Shown: piece by piece, positions 21,883 through 29,771 of the stretch
Position numbering within the stretch: position 1 is the first letter of the stretch
Layout: every line of letters begins with the position of its first letter
Origin: an uncultured Christensenellaceae bacterium
GTDB lineage: Bacteria > Bacillota > Clostridia > Christensenellales > Borkfalkiaceae
NCBI GenBank assembly: GCA_910587825.1
Contig: CAJUNJ010000015.1
Location: 1 to 32,088, forward strand
Reading direction: 5' to 3'
Length of the DNA stretch: 32,088 nucleotides
Notes under the pieces: model-generated
Database searches by the model: none
What the model saw: the letters and a program-made list of their open reading frames with translations, nothing else
Told to the model about the DNA's origin: nothing
Translations under genes and position numbers: made by a program

Positions 21883-23985
21883 ATGGCAAGAGAATACGAT
21901 TTAGCCCATACGAGAAATATAGGCATAATGGCGCATATCGACGCCGGCAAAACCACCACGACAGAACGTATTCTGTACTACACCGGTATAAACCACAAGA
22001 TAGGCGAAACGCACGACGGTTCGGCTACTATGGACTGGATGGTACAGGAACAGGAACGCGGTATAACCATAACGTCCGCGGCGACAACCTGCCATTGGAC
22101 GAGAAGCGGTCAGACCAAAAAAGACGAATGCAGAATTAACATCATCGATACTCCGGGACACGTTGACTTCACGGTTGAAGTAGAACGTTCTCTCCGCGTA
22201 CTCGACGGCGCTGTCGCTACTTTCTGCGCTAAGGGCGGCGTTGAACCCCAGTCCGAAACCGTCTGGCGTCAGGCGGACAAGTATAAGGTTCCCCGTATAG
22301 CATACGTCAACAAAATGGACATCAACGGCGCAAACTTCAAGCGCGCCGTACAGATGATGAAGGACAGGCTTAACGCCAACCCCGTCCCCATCGAACTTCC
22401 CATCGGTAATGAAGACACATTCAAAGGTATCGTAGACCTTATCGAAATGAATGCGGAAATTTACGATTCCGAAGACGGCAAGCAGTATCACAGGGACGAA
22501 ATTCCCGCCGATATGAGGGATGAAGCAGAAGAAGCGCATATGGCGCTTATGGAAGCTGCGGCGGAAGGCGACGACGAACTTATGGAAAAGTTCCTTGAAA
22601 CTATGGAACTTACCCCCGAAGAAATCCGTAAAGGACTCCGTCTTTCTACAATCGCTATGAAATGTACGCCCGTTCTCTGCGGTTCGTCCTACAAGAACAA
22701 GGGCGTCCAGATGCTTTTGGACGCGGTTATAGATTTCCTTCCTTCGCCCGTAGACGTTGCGCACGTCAAAGGCGTTAATCCCGATACAGGCGCGGAAGAA
22801 GAGAGAAAGACTTCCGACGAAGAACCTTTTGCGGGACTTGCGTTTAAAATCGCAACCGACCCGTTCGTCGGCAGACTCGCTTATTTCAGAGCGTACTCCG
22901 GCGTACTCGATTCAGGTTCATACGTTTACAACTCTACCAAAGGCAAGAAAGAAAGGGTCGGCAGACTCGTCCAGATGCACGCAAACACCCGTACGGAAAT
23001 CCCCAAGGTTTATTCGGGCGATATCTGTGCGATAGTAGGTCTTAAAGACACCACCACGGGCGACACGCTCTGCGACGAAAAGCACCCCATCATTCTTGAA
23101 CAGATGACTTTCTCCGACCCCGTTATCCAGCTCTCTATCGAGCCTAAGACCAAAGCGGGTCAGGAAAAAATGACTATGGCGCTTATAAAGCTCGCCGAAG
23201 AAGACCCCACTTTCAAGACCTATACGGATCAGGAAACGGGTCAGACCATTATCGCGGGTATGGGCGAACTTCACCTTGACATTATCGTCGACAGACTTTT
23301 GAGAGAATTCAAAGTAGAAGCCAACGTCGGCGCACCGCAGGTAGCTTACCGCGAAACCATCAAAAAGGCTGTCGATTGCGAAGGTATGTACAAGCGTCAG
23401 TCGGGCGGTAAAGGTCAGTACGGTCACTGCAAACTTCATATGATTCCCGGCGAACCCGGTTCCGGTTACGTCTTCGAAGACCTTACGGTCGGCGGTTCTA
23501 TTCCCAAGGAATATATCCCCGCAATCGACAAGGGTATTCAGGGCGCTTCCAAAAACGGTTTCCTTGCGGGTTACGAAGTCGTCGACTTCAAAATTCAGGT
23601 TTACGACGGAAGCTATCACGAAGTCGACTCTTCGGAAATGGCGTTCCAGATTGCAGGCTCTATGGGCTTTAAGGACGGTATGGCAAAGGCAAACGCAGTC
23701 CTTCTCGAACCCATAATGAAGGTTGAAGTTATCACCCCCGACGATTATTTCGGCGATATAATGGGTAACGTAACCGCACGCCGCGGCACCATTATCTCAA
23801 CCGACGACCGCGCAGGCGCAAAGGTAGTGGACGCAGAAGTTCCCCTTTCGGAAATGTTCGGTTACGCAACCGACCTTCGTTCGAGAACGCAGGGCAGAGG
23901 ACAGTTCACTATGCAGTTCGACCACTATTCCGAAGTGCCCAAGTCCGTGGCTGAGAAGGTTATCGGAGAACGCGCTAAAAAATAA
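21883..23985 (+). CDS. fusA: Translation elongation factor G
   Basis: A 700-residue GTPase that drives tRNA and mRNA translocation on the ribosome. GTPase motifs: AHIDAGKTTTTERIL (G1), RGITITSAATT (G2), IDTPGHVDF (G3), NKMDINGANF (G4) and GSSYKNKGVQ (G5). Domains II-V follow, with GMGELHLDIIVDRLLREF in domain III and VTARRGTI in domain V. The length is that of classical EF-G, so this is not a TetO/RPP-type protein. GAGGA lies seven bases before ATG, and it is co-transcribed with rpsG. Confidence 0.98.
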   Translation: MAREYDLAHTRNIGIMAHIDAGKTTTTERILYYTGINHKIGETHDGSATMDWMVQEQERGITITSAATTCHWTRSGQTKKDECRINIIDTPGHVDFTVEVERSLRVLDGAVATFCAKGGVEPQSETVWRQADKYKVPRIAYVNKMDINGANFKRAVQMMKDRLNANPVPIELPIGNEDTFKGIVDLIEMNAEIYDSEDGKQYHRDEIPADMRDEAEEAHMALMEAAAEGDDELMEKFLETMELTPEEIRKGLRLSTIAMKCTPVLCGSSYKNKGVQMLLDAVIDFLPSPVDVAHVKGVNPDTGAEEERKTSDEEPFAGLAFKIATDPFVGRLAYFRAYSGVLDSGSYVYNSTKGKKERVGRLVQMHANTRTEIPKVYSGDICAIVGLKDTTTGDTLCDEKHPIILEQMTFSDPVIQLSIEPKTKAGQEKMTMALIKLAEEDPTFKTYTDQETGQTIIAGMGELHLDIIVDRLLREFKVEANVGAPQVAYRETIKKAVDCEGMYKRQSGGKGQYGHCKLHMIPGEPGSGYVFEDLTVGGSIPKEYIPAIDKGIQGASKNGFLAGYEVVDFKIQVYDGSYHEVDSSEMAFQIAGSMGFKDGMAKANAVLLEPIMKVEVITPDDYFGDIMGNVTARRGTIISTDDRAGAKVVDAEVPLSEMFGYATDLRSRTQGRGQFTMQFDHYSEVPKSVAEKVIGERAKK

Positions 23986-24146
23986 AACTTTGTATTTACG
24001 TCGCAAAACATTTATGTTCGCGCCCGACTGCGTACTTCATTGTACGCGCCTGTCGCGCGGGATAACGGATTTTCAAGCCCGCTTATCAAAAATTCGACGG
24101 CAAAAGTTTGCAATGTAAAAATTTAAAAAAATGTGCGTAAATTTAA
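23986..24146 (+). other. fusA-tuf spacer, no gene seen
   Basis: The spacer contains a GCGTAC / GTACGC hairpin and a short stretch near 24086-24116 (ATCAAAAATTCG, then CGGCAAAA) that resembles the repeat upstream of nrdG. No strong terminator with a T-run is visible. A promoter for tuf follows at 24147. Confidence 0.4.
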
Positions 24147-24175
24147 TTGTCTTTTAAAAATATTTAATATATAAT
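24147..24175 (+). promoter_or_regulatory. tuf promoter
   Basis: TTGTCT at 24147-24152, 17 bases, TATAAT at 24170-24175, in an AT-rich stretch. This gives tuf its own transcript besides any read-through from fusA. Confidence 0.7.
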
Positions 24176-24213
24176 ATAGTCAGTGTAAAAAAACGCACTA
24201 AAAGGCAGCAGTT

Positions 24214-24258
24214 AATGATAGATAGCTGCGACGCCGTTTTACGGCGTAAGTTATCATT
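24214..24258 (+). promoter_or_regulatory. Nested stem-loop in the tuf leader
   Basis: AATGATA (24214-24220) pairs with TATCATT (24252-24258), enclosing the perfect hairpin ACGCCGT / ACGGCGT (24231-24237 with 24241-24247), followed by TTT. GCAGC / GCTGC offers an alternative pairing. This could be an attenuator or a stabilising 5' structure. It does not match any riboswitch I know. Confidence 0.45.
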
Positions 24259-24290
24259 TTATAAAATTAAAATAATAAGGAGAAACAAAA

Positions 24291-25505
24291 ATGGCAAAGG
24301 CTAAGTACGACAACAGCAAGCCCCACGTTAACATCGGCACAATCGGCCACGTTGACCACGGCAAGACCACTCTGACCGCAGCTATCACTATGGTTATGGC
24401 ATGTAAAGGTCAGGCAGCAAAAATGAAATACGACGAGATCGATAAGGCTCCCGAAGAAAAGGCGCGCGGTATAACAATAAACACCGCTCACGTTGAATAT
24501 CAGACGGATAAGCGTCACTACGCGCACGTTGACTGCCCGGGACACGCAGACTACGTTAAAAACATGATTACGGGTGCCGCTCAGATGGACGGCGCAATCC
24601 TCGTAGTTGCGGCGACCGACGGTCCCATGCCCCAGACCAGAGAGCATATCCTGCTTTCCCGTCAGGTAGGCGTTCCTTACATCGTAGTATTCCTTAACAA
24701 GTGCGACCAGATGGACGACCCCGAACTTCTTGAACTTGTTGAAATGGAAATCAGCGATACGCTTGAAGCTCAGGGCTTCAAAGATTGCCCCATCATCAGA
24801 GGTTCGGCATTAAAGGCTCTTGAAAAAGCTTCTTCCGGCGCTCCCGATGCAGAAGTTCTTGCAGCTCCCGAATGCCAGTGCATTCTTAAACTTATGGACA
24901 CCATCGACAGCTTCATCCCCACTCCCGAAAGAGATACGGCGAAGCCCTTCCTTCTTCCCGTTGAAGACGTATTCACGATTTCCGGTCGTGGTACCGTTGC
25001 AACCGGCAGAGTAGAAAGAGGTACCGCTCGCGTTGGCGATCCCGCTGAAATCGTAGGACTTATCGAAAAGCCCGTAGGCACAACCATTACCGGTCTTGAA
25101 ATGTTCCACAAGAGCGTTGACGAAGCTATCGCAGGCTTCAACGTAGGCGCGCTTCTCCGCGGTATCGACAGAAAGGGTATCGAAAAGGGACAGGTTCTTG
25201 CTAAACCCGGTACCGTTAAAACGGCTACCAAGTTTACCGCTCAGGTATACGTTCTTAAAGCAGACGAAGGCGGACGTCACACTCCTTTCTTCAACCACTA
25301 TCGTCCCCAGTTCTTCATCAGAACTACCGACGTTACCGGTTCTATCGAGCTTCCCGCAGGCGTAGAAATGGTTATGCCCGGCGACAACGTAGAAATCAAG
25401 GTAGAGCTTATTAAGCCCGTAGCAGTAGAAGAAAAACTTCGTTTTGCTATCCGTGAAGGCGGCAGAACTGTTGGTTCCGGTACGATCGTTAAGATTTTAG
25501 GCTAA
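24291..25505 (+). CDS. tuf: Translation elongation factor Tu
   Basis: A 404-residue GTPase that delivers aminoacyl-tRNA to the ribosome. Motifs: IGHVDHGKTTLTAAI (G1), KARGITINTAHVEY (G2/switch I), VDCPGHADYVKNMI (G3/switch II), LNKCDQMDD (G4) and GSALKALEK (G5). Domains 2 and 3 follow (VEDVFTISGRGTVATGRVER and the C-terminal REGGRTVGSGTIVKIL). It is slightly longer than the usual ~397, mainly from a short insert after G5 (ASSGAPDAEVLAAPEC). AAGGAG is well placed before ATG. Confidence 0.98.
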   Translation: MAKAKYDNSKPHVNIGTIGHVDHGKTTLTAAITMVMACKGQAAKMKYDEIDKAPEEKARGITINTAHVEYQTDKRHYAHVDCPGHADYVKNMITGAAQMDGAILVVAATDGPMPQTREHILLSRQVGVPYIVVFLNKCDQMDDPELLELVEMEISDTLEAQGFKDCPIIRGSALKALEKASSGAPDAEVLAAPECQCILKLMDTIDSFIPTPERDTAKPFLLPVEDVFTISGRGTVATGRVERGTARVGDPAEIVGLIEKPVGTTITGLEMFHKSVDEAIAGFNVGALLRGIDRKGIEKGQVLAKPGTVKTATKFTAQVYVLKADEGGRHTPFFNHYRPQFFIRTTDVTGSIELPAGVEMVMPGDNVEIKVELIKPVAVEEKLRFAIREGGRTVGSGTIVKILG

Positions 25506-25522
25506 TTAAAAAAACAAATTCA

Positions 25523-25551
25523 AAAGCTCCGCGCAAAAAGCGCGGAGCTTT
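25523..25551 (+). terminator. Terminator of tuf
   Basis: AAAGCTCCGCGC pairs perfectly with GCGCGGAGCTTT across an AAAAA loop. Confidence 0.88.
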
Positions 25552-25578
25552 AAATATTAAATTTTTTTAAATTTACTA

Positions 25579-25607
25579 TTTACTTTTTCCGGCTTATATA
25601 TTATAAT
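25579..25607 (+). promoter_or_regulatory. Promoter of the zinc-ribbon membrane protein
   Basis: TTTACT at 25579-25584, 17 bases, TATAAT at 25602-25607; GGAGG precedes ATG 25635. Confidence 0.65.
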
Positions 25608-25634
25608 AAATACAGGATCATCGGAGGTAAATTT

Positions 25635-26018
25635 ATGTTTTGCAGAAATTGCGGAAAAGAGATAGACGATAAAGCGGTGTTCTGCGTACACTGCGGGGTA
25701 GCGGTTACACCCGTTGCCGCGCCTTCCGCCGCATCGGCGCCGGCGGATAAAAAGGCGGTCAACGGCTTTGCAATCGCAGGGCTTGTATTGTCCTTAATCG
25801 GGCTGTTCGGCGGTAACTACGGTTTTCTTGTTCCGTCTATTCTCGGGCTTATATTCGGAATTATAGGTATGGTCAAGGCGAAAAATTACTCTGCGTACGG
25901 TCTTGCAATAGCCGCTCTCGTGGTAAGCATAGTCGCGTTCGTTATCTGGCTGATTATCTGGATAGCCGCTTTTACCATAATTGCAGGCGACTTCGGCTGG
26001 GTGGCGCCCGTAGTATAA
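25635..26018 (+). CDS. Zinc-ribbon membrane protein of unknown function
   Basis: A 127-residue protein. The N-terminus is a zinc ribbon, MFCRNCGKEIDDKAVFCVHC (two CXXC pairs, residues 3-20). An Ala/Pro-rich linker follows (VAAPSAASAPADKK), then GFAIAGLVLSLIGLFGG and two or three hydrophobic helices (about residues 47-63, 66-84 and 90-118). This is the zinc-ribbon plus DUF4190-like membrane layout common in Firmicutes, whose role is unknown. It has its own promoter and terminator. Confidence 0.8.
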   Translation: MFCRNCGKEIDDKAVFCVHCGVAVTPVAAPSAASAPADKKAVNGFAIAGLVLSLIGLFGGNYGFLVPSILGLIFGIIGMVKAKNYSAYGLAIAALVVSIVAFVIWLIIWIAAFTIIAGDFGWVAPVV

Positions 26019-26031
26019 AAATAAAATTTCA

Positions 26032-26066
26032 ACCCGTCGTACCGTAAGGTGCGGCGGGTATCTTTT
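26032..26066 (+). terminator. Terminator, probably bidirectional, before nth
   Basis: ACCCGTCGTACC (26032-26043) pairs with GGTGCGGCGGGT (26048-26059) with two G-T pairs across a GTAA loop, followed by ATCTTTTTT. On the minus strand a T-rich run also follows, so it can serve the convergent nth gene too. Confidence 0.82.
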
Positions 26067-26702
26067 TTAATTTCCTTTTGTGTTGCCGTAAAATTTGCAC
26101 AATTTATTAAGCGTACAGTTTATGCAGTCGGGGCGTTGCGAATGGCAGACCCTGCGCCCGTGATAAATTAAGTAGTGGTGGGCTTTCGACCAGACGTTTT
26201 TAGGCAGAACCGCGCAAAGCTTTTCTTCGACTTTCTGCGGCGTCTTTCCTTCTGCAAGTCCAAGCCTGTTTGAAACCCTGAAAACGTGCGTGTCCACGGC
26301 TATCGCGTCGCCCCCGAACGCCACCGCATACACAACGTTGGCAGTTTTCTGACCTACGCCCGCAAGCGTTTTAAGTTGTTCAAGCGTATTTGGTACTTCC
26401 CCGCCGAATTTATTTAAAATATCCGCCGAAGCCGAAAGAATATGCGCCGCCTTATTGTGGTAAAACCCGCACGAATAAATATATTTTTCAAGCTCTTCCT
26501 GCCCCAATGCAAGCATTTTTTCGGGCGTATTGTGTTCCCTGAACAGTACTTCTGTCACTTTATTTACTCTCTCGTCCGTGCATTGTGCGGAAAGAATTAC
26601 CGCGACAAGCAGTTCGTACGGAGACTTGAAATGCAATGCGGGTTGGGCGTCGGGGTATAAAAACGCAAGCCCGTCCAAAATATCTTTTGTGTTTTTATCC
26701 AT
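26067..26702 (-). CDS. nth: Endonuclease III (DNA glycosylase / AP lyase)
   Basis: A 211-residue base-excision repair enzyme that removes oxidised pyrimidines and cuts the abasic site. The helix-hairpin-helix motif LKTLAGVGQKTANVVYAVAF carries the catalytic Lys, and AVDTHVFRVSNRLGL carries the catalytic Asp. The C-terminal [4Fe-4S] site is CHSQRPDCINCTLNKLC (CX6CX2CX5C). I place the start at ATG 26702 (MDKNTK), not at the TTG six bases upstream. A minus-strand TACAAT ends exactly six bases before this ATG and no Shine-Dalgarno exists, so the mRNA is probably leaderless. Confidence 0.95.
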   Translation of the reverse strand: MDKNTKDILDGLAFLYPDAQPALHFKSPYELLVAVILSAQCTDERVNKVTEVLFREHNTPEKMLALGQEELEKYIYSCGFYHNKAAHILSASADILNKFGGEVPNTLEQLKTLAGVGQKTANVVYAVAFGGDAIAVDTHVFRVSNRLGLAEGKTPQKVEEKLCAVLPKNVWSKAHHYLIYHGRRVCHSQRPDCINCTLNKLCKFYGNTKGN

Positions 26703-26708
26703 AAACAA

Positions 26709-26737
26709 ATTGTATCATAAACGATAAAAATTTGCAA
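26709..26737 (-). promoter_or_regulatory. nth promoter predicting a leaderless mRNA
   Basis: Minus strand: TTGCAA (26737-26732), 17 bases, TACAAT (26714-26709), six bases, ATG 26702. Confidence 0.65.
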
Positions 26738-26742
26738 CAAAG

Positions 26743-27003
26743 TCAGTTAATTCTTCCGAAAATGCTTCTTCCGTAAGCTGTCTGCATTCTGAAAAAACCG
26801 TAAAAAGCCGAATAGTTGCCCTTTTTTACAAGATATTTGGCTCTTTCAAACATCGTGTACGGCAGTTTAACGGACAGTCCGCACCCGATATTTGCTTCCT
26901 TAGGCGTGTTTATTAAGTTTGCGGGAATGCCTTCCGCCCGCAGTCTTGCGTTGCAGTCAATAGCCTGTGAGCGAGAACGGAAAACAGCAAGTATATCTGT
27001 CAT
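26743..27003 (-). CDS. DUF3343 protein (putative S/Se carrier-like)
   Basis: An 86-residue DUF3343 protein. The family core is clear: LAVFRSRSQAIDCNARLRAE, then PANLINTPKEANIGCGLSVK, with the conserved Cys in the GCGLSVK turn. Family members are often found near cysteine desulfurases and selenium genes and are annotated as putative Se/S carriers; no direct biochemistry is known to me. AAAGGA lies before ATG. It is divergent from a cysteine desulfurase, which fits that association. No selD or other selenium gene is in the window. Confidence 0.85.
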   Translation of the reverse strand: MTDILAVFRSRSQAIDCNARLRAEGIPANLINTPKEANIGCGLSVKLPYTMFERAKYLVKKGNYSAFYGFFRMQTAYGRSIFGRIN

Positions 27004-27058
27004 AATTTTTTCCTTTGAAAGTAAAATATATTATTATTTTATGTAACGGAGAATTATA

Positions 27059-28171
27059 ATGATATATTTCGATAACGCCGCAACGGGCGGCTTCAAGCCC
27101 GACAGCGTAATAACCGCCGTGACGTCGGCAGTCAAATACAGTGCAAACCCGGGGCGGAGCGGTCACAAGCTTTCAATCGCCTGCCTTGAACGCGTGTACG
27201 CAAGTCGTAAACTTCTGTGCGAATTTTTGGGCGGATATTCTTACGACAGAACGGTGTTTACGAAAAACTGCACCGAGGCGTTGAATATCGCTTTATTGGG
27301 CGTGCTTAAATCCGGCGACGAAGTCGTTACAACCGTTGCCGAACACAATTCGGTTCTCCGCCCGCTTGAATATTTAAAACGTAAGGGGGTTCGCGTCAAG
27401 TATGCGGGGCTTAAAAACGGCTGTATCGACGCCGGTGAAATTTTGTCTTGCGTGACACCGCTTACACGCGCCGTCGTCGTCACGCTCGCTTCCAACGTAA
27501 CGGGCGCCGCTCCCGATATAAATTCGATAAGAAAGGGCTTGCCGGAACACACTCTGCTTATTTGCGACGGCGCACAAGCGTGCGGACATATTCCTATAAA
27601 TATGAAAGCTTCTGGCATAGACGCGCTTGCGGTTGCCGGGCATAAGGGTATGCTTGCAATTCAGGGCAGCGGCGCGCTCGTGTTTTCGGAACGCGTAAAT
27701 CCGGACCCCGTCACGTTCGGCGGAACTGGCAGCGAAAGTTATAATCTCGAAATGCCGGACTTTTATCCCGACAGGCTTGAAAGCGGAACGCTTTGCTATC
27801 CCGCAGTCGTGTCCATAGGCGAAGGGGTAATGTATCTTGAAGAAAACCTTGCCGACGGCGCGCGGAAGGTCATACAGCTTACAACTGCGCTGTGTGAAAA
27901 TCTTTCCGCAATAGACGGCGTAACGCTGTATTCCAAGCCCAACCCTTACGGAATAACCGCCGTAAGTTTAAAAAATATGCAGTCCGAAATTGCCGCTTAC
28001 AGGCTTTCCGACGAATATTCAATATGTGTACGCGGCGGATTGCACTGTGCGCCGTTAATGCACAAAGCCCTTTCCTCGGACGGTCTTATCCGCATTTCCG
28101 TATCTGCTTTCAATACTCTCGGCGAATGCGAACAGCTTGTGCGGGCAATTAAAGCCCTTTCAAAAGAATAA
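27059..28171 (+). CDS. Cysteine desulfurase family protein (class V aminotransferase)
   Basis: A 370-residue PLP enzyme expected to take sulfur from L-cysteine as a protein persulfide, leaving alanine. It begins MIYFDNAATGGFKPDSV and NPGRSGHKLS, typical of the desulfurase branch found with DUF3343 and selenium genes. TVAEHNSVLRPLEYL holds the cofactor-stacking His, ICDGAQACGHIPI the PLP Asp, AGHKGM the PLP Lys (Lys196), and GGLHCAPLMHKAL the active-site Cys (Cys330). All key residues are intact. CGGAG precedes ATG. Its stop overlaps the start of cysK by one base (TAATG), so the two are translationally coupled. The acceptor could be Fe-S assembly, tRNA thiolation or molybdo-enzymes. Confidence 0.9.
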   Translation: MIYFDNAATGGFKPDSVITAVTSAVKYSANPGRSGHKLSIACLERVYASRKLLCEFLGGYSYDRTVFTKNCTEALNIALLGVLKSGDEVVTTVAEHNSVLRPLEYLKRKGVRVKYAGLKNGCIDAGEILSCVTPLTRAVVVTLASNVTGAAPDINSIRKGLPEHTLLICDGAQACGHIPINMKASGIDALAVAGHKGMLAIQGSGALVFSERVNPDPVTFGGTGSESYNLEMPDFYPDRLESGTLCYPAVVSIGEGVMYLEENLADGARKVIQLTTALCENLSAIDGVTLYSKPNPYGITAVSLKNMQSEIAAYRLSDEYSICVRGGLHCAPLMHKALSSDGLIRISVSAFNTLGECEQLVRAIKALSKE

Positions 28172-29082
28172 TGTTTTATACTTCGGTAACCCAGCTGATA
28201 GGCAAAACCCCGCTTATGCGCCTTGTCGGGTACGAAAGGTTTGCGGGCATAAAAGCGCGGATTTTCGCCAAGCTTGAATATCTCAATCCCGCCGGTTCGG
28301 TAAAGGACAGGACGGCATACGCAATGATATTGCGTGCGGCGGGAGAAGGCTTATTAAAAGTCGGCGGAACGGTTATCGAGCCGACTTCGGGCAACACGGG
28401 AATAGCCGTCGCCGCAGTCTGCGCCGCAATGGGTTATAACGCCGTAATAGTTATGCCCGCAAATATGAGTGTCGAACGCCGTAAAATGATTGAAGCTTAC
28501 GGTGCGCAAGTAATTTTAACCCCGTCCGAAAGGGGGATGTCGGGGGCGGTGGAGTACGCTGCGCGGCTTTCGGCGAAGACGGGCGGTATTGTTTTGGGAC
28601 AGTTTGAAAATTCCGCCAATCCCGAAATTCATTACCGTACCACTGGCGCGGAAATCTACGAAGATACCGAAGGCAAAATAGATTATTTCGTCGCAGGCGT
28701 AGGTTCCGGCGGAACGCTCAGCGGGGCGGGCGTTTATCTGAAAAGGCGAATATCGGGCATAAAGGTCGTTGCCGTCGAACCGGCAGGTTCTCCCGTACTA
28801 TCGCGGGGGCTTTCGGGCAGTCACGCGATTCAGGGCATAGGCGCGGGCTTCGTTCCGAAAGTTTTGAATACGTCCGTGTACGACGAGATAATAGCCGTCA
28901 ACGACGGCGAAGCGCTGACGGCTATGAAAAATCTGTGCAAAGCACAAGGGCTGTTTGTAGGTCTTTCTTCGGGCGCGGCAATGCGCGCCTGCGAAATTCT
29001 TGCATCCCGCCCCGAAAATTACGGCAAAAATATCGTTGCCGTATTTCCCGACTCTGGCGACAGATATCTCTCGATAATTTAA
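28171..29082 (+). CDS. cysK: Cysteine synthase (O-acetylserine sulfhydrylase)
   Basis: A 303-residue PLP enzyme making L-cysteine from O-acetylserine and sulfide. NPAGSVKDRTAYAMI holds the PLP Lys (Lys45), PTSGNTGIAVA the substrate loop and GVGSGGTLSGAG the phosphate-binding loop; VFPDSGDRYLS is at the C-terminus. The start overlaps the stop of the desulfurase gene. The stop codon shares the palindrome TTTAAA with the stop of the converging gene. Pairing a cysteine-making and a cysteine-using enzyme suggests a local sulfur-delivery role, but a housekeeping role is equally possible. Confidence 0.94.
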   Translation: MFYTSVTQLIGKTPLMRLVGYERFAGIKARIFAKLEYLNPAGSVKDRTAYAMILRAAGEGLLKVGGTVIEPTSGNTGIAVAAVCAAMGYNAVIVMPANMSVERRKMIEAYGAQVILTPSERGMSGAVEYAARLSAKTGGIVLGQFENSANPEIHYRTTGAEIYEDTEGKIDYFVAGVGSGGTLSGAGVYLKRRISGIKVVAVEPAGSPVLSRGLSGSHAIQGIGAGFVPKVLNTSVYDEIIAVNDGEALTAMKNLCKAQGLFVGLSSGAAMRACEILASRPENYGKNIVAVFPDSGDRYLSII

Positions 29083-29369
29083 ATATTTTTAAGGCGGGTA
29101 ATTACTTCCTTCAATTTCTTGCGCTTGAATCCGTCGACCATAGGCGCAAGCGCATTGTAAAAATTGTCAAGGTCGGCGTTGGTCAGCGTTCCTTCACGCT
29201 TACCGCGTTCGGCTTCGGCAATAATTTTCTGTAAAAGCTGTCCTTCGCTTTTGCCGTTCATCGCACGCGAAAGTACTTTCGCAAGCTCCACAGTGTTGTT
29301 CATTTGGTTTGAATTTCCGCCGGAATTATTTTCGCCGTTTTCGGGCGTATAGTTTTTGAAATCGTTCAT
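29079..29369 (-). CDS. Small hydrophilic protein of unknown function
   Basis: A 96-residue protein starting MNDFKNYTPENGENN. An Asn/Gly-rich disordered N-terminus (~25 residues) precedes two or three charged helices (VELAKVLSRAMNGK, QLLQKIIAEAERGKR, then a Lys-rich end LKEVITRLKNI). No membrane segment and no recognised family. GGAG lies seven bases before ATG 29369, which I prefer to the longer upstream frame. It is divergent from the gene at 29421, only 51 bases away, which suggests a shared function. Its stop overlaps that of cysK. Confidence 0.7.
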   Translation of the reverse strand: MNDFKNYTPENGENNSGGNSNQMNNTVELAKVLSRAMNGKSEGQLLQKIIAEAERGKREGTLTNADLDNFYNALAPMVDGFKRKKLKEVITRLKNI

Positions 29370-29420
29370 TGCTGTCTCCGCATATAATATTAATAACAAT
29401 TTATGCAAGGAGTCTGATTT

Positions 29421-29735
29421 ATGCAACTACTGATAATTCTCGCGCTGCTTATGTACGGCGGAAAATCCAACGCGGGCAAAATTCTTTCGGAAGTCAAGCC
29501 CGTGCTTGAAAGCATAGGCGGAGATGAGATGCGCGAAGCTTTAAAAAGCGCAGAGGAAATTTCAACAGTGTTGACCGCGGTGCAGGGGCTCGCTTCGAAC
29601 GCCGCAGAAGAACAGCCGCCCGTCCGTCAGGCGGAAGAAGAGCAGACGGCAATTAAATTTCCGCTTGCTCCCGTTTCGGCTATAGCCGATAAGGACATAA
29701 CCTATTCGCTTTCGCAGTACATATCCCAAAACTGA
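29421..29735 (+). CDS. Small protein with N-terminal hydrophobic helix, function unknown
   Basis: A 104-residue protein. A short hydrophobic start (MQLLIILALLMYGG) may be a membrane anchor or signal-like helix. An amphipathic helix follows (ILSEVKPVLESIGGDEMREA), then an acidic Glu/Gln-rich linker (AAEEQPPVRQAEEEQ) and a short tail rich in Ser and Tyr. AAGGAG is well placed before ATG. It is paired head to head with the 96-residue gene and followed by a 13-bp hairpin. No family is recognised. Confidence 0.7.
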   Translation: MQLLIILALLMYGGKSNAGKILSEVKPVLESIGGDEMREALKSAEEISTVLTAVQGLASNAAEEQPPVRQAEEEQTAIKFPLAPVSAIADKDITYSLSQYISQN

Positions 29736-29738
29736 AAA

Positions 29739-29770
29739 GCGTTGCGTCGGTAATTTAACCGGCGCAACGC
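29739..29770. terminator. Bidirectional hairpin between convergent genes
   Basis: GCGTTGCGTCGGT (29739-29751) pairs with ACCGGCGCAACGC (29758-29770) with one G-T pair. On the minus strand it is followed by CTTTTC. It serves both the plus gene and the converging DUF2752 gene. Confidence 0.75.
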
Positions 29771-29771
29771 A

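Noticed and set aside
21901..22764. Minus-strand open frame of 287 codons opposite fusA
   Set aside because: It is fully antisense to the conserved GTPase domain of EF-G, with no ribosome site or promoter of its own.
24214..24258. Riboswitch in the tuf leader
   Set aside because: The stem-loop does not match the consensus of any riboswitch class I know, and tuf is not a usual riboswitch target.
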